NCBI RefSeq assembly: GCF_018446385.1
Contig: NC_055987.1
Location: 38,378,202 to 38,442,201 of the forward strand
Origin: Zingiber officinale
Lineage: Eukaryota > Streptophyta > Magnoliopsida > Zingiberales > Zingiberaceae
Length of the DNA: 64,000 nucleotides
Direction: 5' to 3'
Below are positions 10,001 to 22,000 of this stretch, piece by piece; the stretch's first letter is position 1, and each line of letters begins with the position of its first letter. The translations under genes and the position numbers were made by a program. Under the pieces are notes generated by a model. The model searched no databases and was not told the DNA's origin. It saw nothing but the letters and a program-made list of their open reading frames with translations.

Positions 10001-13000
10001 TCAGGAGAACTAGACGAACATATAAGATCTCGTTCTATGTCATTCGGAGTTCTCTTGGTCCATCAGCTAGTTTTGGCCAAAACCAACTGATAGATCTTAG
10101 AGAGCTCGGAATGATATGGAAGGTCCTATGTGTTCGTCTAGTTCTTCTAATTATATTCATGCTCTCAAACATCATTTCCATATGTCATATTGAGAGCAAT
10201 AAATTTTTTTTTTAACACGAATTGGATTTTTCGGGCATATTCGTGTTTAGAAAATTACTGCTCTCAATATGATGTATCTCAATATGTTTGAGGGAATAAA
10301 TATTTCTATGTCATTTTGAGCTCTCTAGATTTATCAGCCGGTTTTTGTGTTAAAAAATTTACTATTCTCAATATAGTGTGTCAAATTGATGTTTGAGGAC
10401 ATGGATATAATCAGGAGAACTAAACAAAACATGGTTTCATGTCATTCTGAGTTCTCTAGGTCCATTAGCCGGTTTTGTCAAGTTCTAAACTGGTTGATAG
10501 ATCTAGAGAGCTCGGAATGATATGAAACATGTCCTATGTGTTGGTCTAGTTCTCTTGATTATATCTATGCCCTTAAACATCAATTTGACAAGTTATATTG
10601 AGAGCAGTGATTTTTTCAACTCCTGATCGAGTTAAATTCCACCAATTGATTGGTGGAATGTTACACGACCACATAATCATTCCCAATTGATTGATAGTTT
10701 TACTAATCGATTACTACACTTGTAAATCTTTCAATCAATTGGAACAGTAAGAGGGGTAAAATGGATATTGGGTACATGAATTGGTAATTTTGAAACTTGG
10801 GTACATGATTTGGGTGGGTTTTTACCTTTTTATACTGCCTTTAGTAATTAGTTTATCAAATCTGAAACTGATGCAACTCTCCATTATTTTGACATAATTG
10901 AATGACATATTCAGATTGCTTGATGTCTTTGGAATTAGTGTGTGTTGCCAAAACATGATTGACCACCCAAGATGTACTTATACCGAAGAACAAAGGCTCT
11001 TGGAGCTTAATAAAAGTTGGGAGGCTAAGATGTATGCTTTAGTCAATCAAGCCACATTGTCACAGACTATATATATTTGTGATATGCAATACAATATATT
11101 TGGCATTGGCTCATTGTTCATTACTTAATTTTGCTGGTACAATAGCTCAAAATTCAAGGTTAAGGAAATGGCATAAAAAAATATTGGAAACATTAATAAT
11201 GATGAAGGGAAAACTAAAAAATAAGAGGCTGCAGTTGTAAAGTCAGCTGTTTGAGCTTTCTTAGTTTATCCTTTTAGACAATGATAATTTTTGGCCATTA
11301 TTATGATTTGGTAGACTGTCTTTACTTTTTGACAACTAAATTAGTATGATCGGTTTCAACCCTTGTTTATATATGGAAACTGAAAACTGAGTGATGGAGA
11401 TACAATTTAATATATTGAAATGGTTCCTTGAAGACACTTTTCAATCATACTTGAGTAGAATTTGTAGATTGGATCAAAGCATTCTGGATGGTTAGTTTTC
11501 ATGGGCAAGTGAATACCTATCATCTGGTCTACCATTAGATTTGGATATTATTGCTACAGCAATACAATTTTGCACTTTATGTTGGAGATTTGCCTTTCTT
11601 TAGTTAGTTGGTAGTTGGGAATGTGGCAGGTACGTTATTGTATTTTGTAGTAAGTTCAGCTGTCAAAACTGTGAACTACTTTTTATTAAGGAAGTGATGC
11701 TTGTCATTCTCTGGTTAACACTAATGAGAATGAGGGAAACCTTATTCATATAGAGAGCTTATCCCCTACCACAATCCTGAGTTTGCTATTATGGTATCTG
11801 AGTTTCATGTGTTTTAGTTATTGAAAGTTAGAAAAACATATACTAGAATTAGGTAGTTTACTGGAACAGCCTTTGCACTTTTTCATTTGCATTTACTTTG
11901 TGAACTGGATGTTTCAGTTGGACAATTTTCATTTGTATAACAATGATAAGATGTTGTCAAAATATATATAGTTAGAGAAAAATCAAAAGCTTTGGAATGT
12001 TTAGCTGCAACCTTTTCTACTAATATGATGCAAAATAGCAAAAATTGAATTATGAAAATTGCATATTATCAATTTCAATGCAATTTTGGTACTTCAATTT
12101 TTGCTATTTTGCATCATATTAGTAGAAAAAGGTTGCATATCATCAATTTCAATGAGTCCACTTAGTGGGATAAGACTTGGTTGTTGTCGTCGTCGTCGTC
12201 AATTTCAATGAGCAATTCTTCCTTTTTTCTTAATGTCGCTTCTTTTTCCTTTTTTTAAGATTTGACTAGTATGATTGCAATATATTTGACCTTGAATATT
12301 CTTTGTAATAATTGTAACTTTTCAGCTCTGTTTCTGGTGTCACGAATGGTCCCAGCAATGCAGAACATTCTGTGTCATCTCAGTTATCTCATTTATCTGG
12401 TGTTCATGGCATTCTGTTGGAAGAAGCACGTGATGCTATAAACACTAAGACTGCAAATTCGAGATTACCTCCCAAAGGTGTAAAAGGTGGTTCTGCATCC
12501 AGGCAATTAGCACGAGATATAGACCAATTATCTTCAAACAAGCCAGTTGCGGTACCATCTATTGATACACACAGCTCTGCTCAGTCAGGAACTATAAAAC
12601 AGGTAACCAGGACTCCATGCTCTGATGTTGACACAAGCAATAGTTAGGCTGCAATCGACTTATTAGGATCAAATATTGGTTGAAGTGTGTACTGACATGA
12701 GATTTGCTACAGATCAAGTCACACGGATCAGGAACAAATGTATCCTCTGAAAAATTCCAAGTTACATTTTCATCTTTCCCTGCGGCTAATGGCAGTAGAC
12801 AGTCATCTACTTACAGCAGTCGCTTTCAACATCTGAGTGGTTTTCAGAAAGGTAGACCTGAAAACGTTTTCTTTAGCTGCCTTGTTTATGTAGTCAGTCT
12901 GATTGAATGATTCTAGTAAAAACTATTCTGGCATGTGTTTATTATCTGACCCTTGTTTGCTGCATACACTAGAATTTTAGTAGATTAACTCATATATGTA

Positions 13001-16000
13001 GTCATTCTGACCGTGTGATTCTGGCAAAAACTATTGTACTCCATGTTTATTTTCTGCCCTTTGTTAGCTCCATCACTAGAATTTTTGTAAATTTAACTCT
13101 CAAGTATAAGATCTTGCTTCCATGCTTGTTATTGTTGTCACTGGCGGAAATGAAATTATATCAGTTCGAGATTGTCAGCATGTATGAATTGGTGTTGTTT
13201 GGTACCAGTCATGAGGGGGAGGAAGATGAAGAAGACAAGGAGGGTAAGGAAGAGCAAGGAAAAAGAAGAGGAAGAAATTGAAGATAAATCGGAGTATGAC
13301 TTGTTCCTGTTCTTTGCAATCTGCACATCCAAGATTGACTGATTCCAAGAAAAGATTTCTCATTGATCCTTCCAATTTGGGGCTGATTGATGGGATCTTT
13401 TACCGAATTTCCAGTGCTCGAACCTTTCTTCATTTTTTTCTTGAATTCTATCATGCATTCCAAAAGAAACTGAAAGCCAATGCTTATCATTCTTAATACT
13501 AATAGTCATGGGGTCAAGAGGAGAGGACGAGAGGTAGACCCTAAATCTAATTCATACCTTACATCCAACGAGTAGTGAAGTGTGTGGTAAGTTACGGAAG
13601 ACCACATTAGTGGGTGATGGCCAGAGGTGGTCGGAGAGGACTTTTACGTGCTCTCCAAGGATGATAAGATGAGGCAACAATTGTTTAATCATGGTTGCAA
13701 CTGCAATTTTACTATTAATCATGGAAACGATGGAAATGTATATCTATAGATCTATATTATGCAATAGTGGAAATATAGATATGTATTATATATCAAAACC
13801 ACATTGATATAATACAATATGACATGGTTTGAAATTTTGTGTCATATTGGGCGCCACGAGCGAAACATATCATTTTGTCCATTGACTGGCAAGACACCGA
13901 CATCAGCACATCTTGAGTGAGCCCCCATGGCCGCACATAGGCCTCATGCGAGGTTGAGTTTTTTTTTTTTAATTTTAATTTTTTATTATTTTTTAATGGT
14001 TAATTCTTTTCCTTTTAATTCTTTTTTCTTTTTCTCCATATTTTATTTTATTTTATTTCTTTTATCCTTAAACACATGATTTTAATTTTTTTTATTCTTT
14101 TCCTCCTTAAATACATAGGAAAAAAATTTCCTCGTTCAATACATAGGAAAAAATTCCCTCCTTAAATTGATTAAAATAAATTAAATTAAACCTACTTATC
14201 CTAATCATTATATCTAGATTTTAGTTAATCCTAAATTAATTTGTACTCATTCCTAATTTTTTGAAATATTAGTTTAACCCATGGTTTAAAGTGCTGTGCC
14301 AAGATGGTCGAAACGGGTGAAACATCTCGTTCCGCCTGACGATTGACATCGGCACGACCCCGACACCAAACCTACAACAGCTGCGATGTGCTGCGCGAAC
14401 TCGTGGTCGCAGTGGAGGGGTCGCATAACCCGGCAGCATCACGCATCCCTTGGCTGCTGCAGAGGGGTCACACGACCACCGCGATAGCGCCAAAGTAGTT
14501 ACGCGATTCCTGTGGCCATGGCTGAGGGGTCGCACAAACCCGTGGCAGCACCGAAGTCGCGCAAGCTCGCGAGTGGTGTCGAATTTTGGATTTTTTTAAT
14601 TAAATTTAGATTAATTATTTTAATTAACTCTTAGCTATGATGGAGACAATCTAAATAGGCTTTATTAAATTCTAATAAAATTATCTTATTAATTTTATTT
14701 TTCATTTATTTTAATTTAAAAATTATAATAAATTATTTATTTATTTATTTATCTATTTTCATATCTTTTCCTTTTTTTAAAAGATTATTTTTTATATTGT
14801 TTATTTTTTAAATATTTATGTTAAATATTTTATTTTTAATTAATATATTTTATATTTAAAAAATACTGAAACTATATCGGCACGGCACGATACAGTACCG
14901 AAACCGTATCGTTTCGGTCCAGGATCAAAACCTCGGCACGGGTTGAAATTTTAAATCTTGGTTTAACCTAATAGTAAGTATGGATAGTAATCAAATATTA
15001 TAATAATAATTTTTAATTAATATATTTTATATTAAAAAGTACCAAAATTGTATCGGTATGACACCATAGGTTATTGAAACTGTATTGTTTCAATTATAAA
15101 TTGAAACTTTAATACGGCTTAAAATTTTAAACCATGTAGTGAAACGGTCAAAGAATGAAACTTCAACACACTTTGAAACTTTTATTTTTTAATTTTATTT
15201 TCACAAGTCAAGCTTCAAATTCAATCTAATTATTGTCTCGTCCCTCTCATCATTTAAGACAATATCATATGCAACTAACATACACTAAGGAGACTATCTA
15301 CAATGTAGTTGGTATGGCTTAGAGTTAGTGCTTGATGTAAACATACAATATAGGAAAATTATTTTTTCACATTTCCAATAGCTCTAACACTAATAACAAT
15401 ATTACACTACAAATTTCTTTAGTCACATAAATTATTAAATATTCCTTTTTTTCTCTAAATCTCATGATAGTAGTTGTGTAGAGTCTACCATAATAGTTGT
15501 CTAGACTTTATCATACGTTTTTTATAAATCAATAAAAATATGTCAAGTTCTTTTCATTTCCTGAATATGAGAATTTTAAATTAACTATTTTGTTTCAAAT
15601 TCTAATAACATCTTTTGAAAATTTGGTATGGATGACCAATGAAATATTTCTTCCCATTTGTTGGGAGTTATGCTTATCCCTGTTTTATCTCAATGTTCAC
15701 TCAGGAAAATTTTACCCTTTTTTGCTTCAATTATTCCAGTATCTGTTCAGATATTTAGATTCCTTGGAATTTTGTATTGTATACATTTGTACTTACAGTG
15801 CTACTCATGCAATAGATTTGACATATGTGAGATGGAGCAATTCTTGGTTCATCTAGTCTGAGCATCATACCCGAATTATCTTTTGCGACACATGACAATT
15901 ATGGAATTTTATGTTTGAGTTCTAATTTAATACTTAACTTTGCAAAATCTAAAGTAGATTAACTGATTAACTTTCTTCTCAGCATCTCATCCTAACAAAG

Positions 16001-19000
16001 AGTGGAAACCAAAGTCAGTACTTGTGAACCCTACTAAGGCATCTGAGACAAACAATACACCTGAAGTAACAGTAGTGACTGAAGCTGTTTCCCAGTCATT
16101 GCCAGCTTCTCATTCAGTGGATTCAGTAGAAGACACTGTAAATCTAGAAGAGAAGGTAGAGAAACTGAAGCTATCTGACATAAAGCATGTGATTATTCCA
16201 GACCATCTCCAGGTTCCAGAGGCACAAAGACATGGTTTGAGTTTTGGAAGTTTTGATGCCAATTTTCAGTTGAATGTGCTTGTTTCCAAGGACCCTTCCA
16301 GAGATGATGTCGAGGAACTACACTATGAACCGTATCATGAGATTGATGAAACTATCGAGCACCATTCTTTAAGGTTCTATAAATTAGTTGCACTATTTTG
16401 CTAATTTCATCTGCATATGAGTTGTTCTCATTCTTTAAGGTCATATCTCATTTGCTTGTGTTGAATCATGAAATGCTGATTTTGACACTAACACATTTTT
16501 TTTAATGTGATAAATTGAACTCATAGAGTTATCAACTAAGCCCATTTAACATGTCATAATTTCCATTCATCATAGGATGAAGCTTTAATACTGAAAATAA
16601 TACATTATCATTATATCTTTTTGATGGTGATCTTGCAACGGTAGAAGTCATTATGTGTTCCTTGCTTTATCAACTGCTTGACAATAAGGGTTTACAAACA
16701 AAACACTTTTGTGATACTTCTGCAATTAAAATATACCTTTTGGCTTGGTTAGGACTTAGGTATATCAATTGCTACTAACTTTGCCTCTCCTGACATTTTT
16801 TTGCTTGCTATGATTCAGCAACAATGAAACATCCTCAGATACCAAAGATGATGACTTTCCTGAACACCCTCAATCCTCTGAACATGCCCCTGATAGTTAT
16901 TTAATCAAGGAAATTGTTGTTTCCAATAGTGCATCACTTGCAGCAGAATACAACCAGCCCAACCAAGAAATTAGTTTGGCTCCAGAAGTTCCTCAGAATT
17001 TTGTTGTTGAATCTGCACCATCCTACCCACCTGAAGGACTGGTATTACAGCTTGGGAGCCAACTTGCACCAGTTGAAACCTCAGAACCCCAGGCACTTGA
17101 TACCTCACATCTCCCAAGTTTACTGGTATGATGACAAACTGCAATCTTTACATTGGTCACTTAAGCTGTATGTTTTGATGGAAGTTGTTTTATTGAACCT
17201 TATTCTCTTTTGACAATTGTATGAATATAATCAGTAGCATTGATCATCGAAGGAACTAATTAGGTAGTGGCTAAATCCTTGGTATCTTCAATTTGCAAAT
17301 GTGAATCTTTGTTAAGACTTGTTTATTTGATAAATTACCAAAACTGGATACTACTTGGCACTGCAACAATGTCGCCTATGTAGTTGTGTGAATAATGTCG
17401 ATTGGTATCATTTCATGTAACACTCAATAACTTTTGGCATGCTAAAATTGAGATAATATTATGTCAAAGTTGTAGCATTTGGAAAGCAAATGTTAAGATG
17501 AACTGTAGTTGTTTTATCTTTTTCCTTTTCATCTCTCTTCTCTTTTCACCTCCAATTTACTATTGGCACCATATATCGGAATATTGTCACGATATCGAAA
17601 CAATATCATTCTAGCCAAAGACTAAACATTGGCTTGATTTCGAACCTTGGTTTACCCTTTCTTTTCATGAGAATCTATCTTTTGGATACTTTCGTGAATC
17701 TCACAACTTTCTTTGCAACAACAGCCAAGAGCAATTGAGTGTTATTTCATTGAGTCATGTTCTTGTTGGCCAACCTAGATTTCATATGATTTCTGTGAAT
17801 GTGGAGGGTTGCCATCTTATTATTGTCTACTTTAAGTTGGCTCCCTTGCTTTATATGCAATCACCTAGCTGCAAGTTCCTCCATTTGCAACAAAGTTCAA
17901 CAACAATAACAACCAAACCTTTTCCCAATAGGTGGGGTCGACTGTATGAATCCTTTACGCCATTGAGTTTTATCTCTTACTATATCATCATCTATATTTA
18001 AATAAATTTTATCTTGTTTTATTGTTGCTAATCAAGTCTTTTTTAGTCTTTCTCTTTCTCGTTTGATATGCATGTTTATCATAGTTTCACATTGTCTAAC
18101 TGGAGCATTTATTGGTCGTCTAAGTACATGTCCGTACCATCTTAAACGTGTCTCTCAGAGTTTTTCTTCAATAGATGTAACTCTGACTTTCTCTCTAATA
18201 CCCTCATTTCTTATCTTGTCCATCCTCGTATGACCACACATCCACCTTAATATCCTCATCTCTGAAACTCTCATCTTCTGCTCATGTACTCGAGTCATAG
18301 CCTAACATTCAGCTCCATATAACATAGCAAGTCTAAATGCAATTTTATAGAACTTACCTTTAAGTTTAAGAGGTATTTTACGGTCACATAAAACACTCGA
18401 TGCTCCTCTCCATTTCAACCATCCTGCTTGTATTCTATGTAAGACATCCCTCTCAATCCCTTCATCGTTTTGCAAAAAATGATCCTAAATATTTAAATCT
18501 CTTGGTTCCGGACAACTCGTCCTTTCCTATCTTAACATTTGTCTCATTGTTTCTAATATTGCTAAACTTAAATTCCATATATTCTGTCTTTAATCTACTA
18601 AACTTAAAACCTTTCCCTTCTAGTGTTTCCCGTCGAAATTCTAGTTTAGCATTTACTCCTTCACGTGTTTCATCTATCCAAATAATATCATCTGTAAATA
18701 ACATGCACCACGGTACTGTGTCTTGAATGTGCGCAATGAGTTCGTCCATAATTAGTATAAAAAGATAGAGAAACTGATCCTTGATGTAACCCTATCTTTA
18801 TTGGAAATGCTTCAGTTACTCCGCCTAAAGTCTTTACTTTAGTTGTTACATCCTCGTATATATCTTTAATTAGTTTAATATATATTACGCTAACACTTCT
18901 TTTTTCTAGAATTCTCCATATAATTTCTCTTGGGACTCTTTCATAAGTTTTTTCTAAGTCAAATACCATGTGTAGATTTTGTTTTTGCTCCAAATATTTT

Positions 19001-22000
19001 TCAATTAATTGTCTAAGAAGATGTATGAAGGGGAGCCTTGGTGCAACAGTAAAGTTGTTGCCATGTGACCAAAAGATCACGAGTTCGAATCCTGGAAACA
19101 GCCTCTTGCAAAAAGCAGGGTAAGGCTGCGTACAATGGATCCTTCGACCCCGTGCATCGAGTGTCCTTTTTGTCTAAGAAGATATATATATCTTATGTTG
19201 TCAACCTTGCATGAACCCAAATTGATTTTCGGTCACTGTGGTCTTCTTCCTTAATCTTTTTTCTATTATTTTTTCCCAAAGTTTTATAATATGACTCATT
19301 AGTTTAATACCCCTATAGTTTACACAATTTTGTACGTCTTCCTAGTTCTTATATAAGAGAACTAGAGTACTTATCTTCCATTGATCATATATTTTTTTCG
19401 TTTTCAATATCATGTTAAATAATTTTGTAAATCATTTAATACCTTGTTTCCCTAGGCACTTCCATACCTCTATCGGAATATTATATGGTCCAACGGCTTT
19501 TTCATTGTGTATCTCATTTAAAGTCTGTTTTATTTCTGAAGTTTGAATTCTACGATAAAAATTAAAATTTTTGAAGTTTTTCATTAAAAAGTTGATGAAA
19601 ATACTTCTTCCACCGTTCTTTTATTTCTCTATCGTTTATTAATACCCTATTACATTCATATTTAATACATTTTATTTGGCTAAGATCTCTTGTTTTCCTT
19701 TCTCTCGTCTTAGCTATTCTATAAATATCTCTTTCCCCTTTTTTTGTATCCAATTTTTGATATAATCGTTCAAAAGTTTCATTTTATGCTTCATTCACTA
19801 TTTTCTTAACTTCTTTCTTGGCTATTGTATATTTTTTTAAGTTTTTCTCATTCTTAGAAATATATAATTCCTTATAAGCTATTTGTTTTTCCTTCACTTT
19901 CTCTTGTACTTTCCCATTCCACCAGTAAGATTCCTTACTTAGTGGTACATGTTCCTTTGACTTATTGAGTACACTCTTAGCTACTATTTTCAACTTTGAT
20001 ACCATCTTATCTCATATTGTATTAGAGTCATCGTATATTTCACCTAATGTTTGTAATTCTACCTTCTCCTTAAATATATTTTGCTTCTCATCCTTTAACT
20101 TCCACCACTTAATTTTAAGAATCGTATATATTTTTTTTTTATTGATACTATGTTTGAGAAGGGGAGCCTTAGCGTAACGGTAAAGTTATTGCTTTGTGAT
20201 CAAAAGGTCACGGGTTCAAATCCTGGAATAGCCTCTTGCAAAAAAGCCCAATAAGGCTGCATACAATGGATCCTTCTTCGAGACCCCACATAGCGGGAGC
20301 TTCATGCACCCGGCTGTCTTTTTTCTTTTAATACTATGTTTGAGGCGTATATCCAACACTACTAACCTATATTGAATAGTTAAGATTTCTTTAGAGATGA
20401 CTTTGCAATCTTTACAAATATTTCTATCCTTCTTCCTAACCATAAGAAAGTCAATTTGCGATTTATTATTCCCATTTTTGAATGTGACTAAGTGTTTTTC
20501 TCTTTTATTAAAAAAACGTATTAGTTAATATAAGATAATATGCTATCGAAAAATCTAATATAGTTTTCCCTTCCTCATTTCTTGTTTCAAACCCATAACT
20601 CCCATGTACCCTCTCATATTCCTCATTTTTTACTTCGACATGCCAATTTAGATCACCTCCTATTAAAATTATTTCATTTGGTGGAATATTTTGTAATATT
20701 TCATCTAAGTTATCACAAAATCTTTATTTGGTAGTTTCATCTAATCCTGTGGTGCATATATGCTAATTATGTTCATAGTTTCTTTCGCTACTATTATCTT
20801 AGGGGCTATAATTCTATCCCCTTTTCTAACTTCTCCTACAACTTCATCCTTTAACAAACTATGTACAATAATACCCACTCCATTTATTGCTTTAGTCTTT
20901 CCAGTCTACCATAACTTAAAACTCGAGTTCTCTATCATCTCTGCCTTCTTGCCTACCCATTTTATCTCTTGTACACACAAAATACTAATTCTTCTCCTAA
21001 TCATCATATTTACTACCTCCATTGATTTACAAGTAAGAGTTCCTATGTCTCATGTTCCAAATCTTAGATTATTAGTTTTCCTATCATATTTGTTCTTATC
21101 CAACTTATGGTGTGAGAACTCTTGCCTATTTAACACTACACCCAAGTTCTCATGGAGATGTAGCGGTCCTTGCTAAGACGTTACAGTATCCTCTGTAACG
21201 CGAACTCTTGCACATTTAACACTATATCTGAATTTTAGAGATGTAGCGATCCTTGTCGAGACGTTACAGTCGGACCTTGCAACGCGTTCCTTCTGGGGAA
21301 CAACCTAGTATTAGCACAATAGTTTAATGGATCCATTCATTGAATATTTGTCATAGTTTTAACGCTGACTGGCAATCTAACGCAATCCTCCTCCTTTATC
21401 CGAGCTTGGGACTGGCCGGTCATTCATCTCCTATGTGTCATGTTGGGAATAGCCTTGCTTGGTGCTGGATGTCATTGGCTGTTTGAAAGACTCAAACCAA
21501 GAGAATGTTGGTTCTGACTAATATATTTATACACCAAGTAAATCTGTCTTGGGAATATTGCTTCTAATAGTTCATTCAGGCTCTTTACAAGTTCACCAAA
21601 AGCAATTGTTTTCTCAAAACCTCATGGTCATCCATCTCCATTCCATAAGGCTTTGTGACATAAAGGCAAGAGGTTCCCAAGTGGCCACATGAAATATTTT
21701 GTTGGCCAAGTGACTACAGATATTTGAAACAAGATTACAATGGAAAACAAGTAATGAATAAGGCTATAATTAAATGTGAAGATCTGTCCATGTTGCTCCT
21801 AGGAGTCATGTTGATGCAGCATGTAGGTAATTGTGTGCCTTAGTTGGTGATCTCACAGTTGTGTTTGGCACTTAATAACTTTTTTTTTGTTTCTTGTGAC
21901 TGGTTTAAGCTTGGTTCATCATGAATATAATATTCTATGAGCTCAGTTGACGACAAGTAAAACTGCAAATGTTCAGTGGTTGGCTAAAACTGTGTTGAGT

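Larger units (their letters stand above)
9390..12325 (+). other. Intron 4 of the GIP1-like gene
   Basis: A 2.9-kb phase-2 intron. It holds fold-back repeats (about 9,955-10,620), a short run of CAATTGATT motifs (10,635-10,745), a long hairpin (12,007-12,136) and a 42-bp LINE stub (12,157-12,198). Between 10,750 and 12,000 nothing is recognisable. Confidence 0.8.
18100..21090 (-). pseudogene. Broken endonuclease-reverse transcriptase of the RTE LINE
   Basis: Open pieces lie at 20,443-20,216, 20,005-19,784, 19,753-19,562, 19,080-18,688 and 18,749-18,462 (minus strand), in shifting frames and separated by stops and by the two SINEs. The pieces follow the order of a plant RTE polyprotein: apurinic-type endonuclease, linker, reverse transcriptase. 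It cannot make a protein. It is antisense to the host gene, so it is spliced out with the intron. Confidence 0.85.
17888..21440 (-). mobile_element. RTE-type LINE, nearly full length, decayed
   Basis: On the minus strand the order is endonuclease then reverse transcriptase, then a (TTG)n-type tail at 17,888-17,916. Endonuclease traces include 'GGDLNWHVEV' (about 20,640), 'ISIYAP' (about 20,750) and 'SQIDFLMVRKKDRNICKDCK' (about 20,400-20,460). Reverse transcriptase traces include 'RVPREIIWRILEK' (about 18,940) and an active-site region 'MLFTDDI' (about 18,690), where the usual A of FADD is T. Frames are broken in many places. RTE LINEs are usually about 3.3 kb, which fits once the two SINEs are removed. 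The 5' boundary near 21,440 is approximate. Confidence 0.85.
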
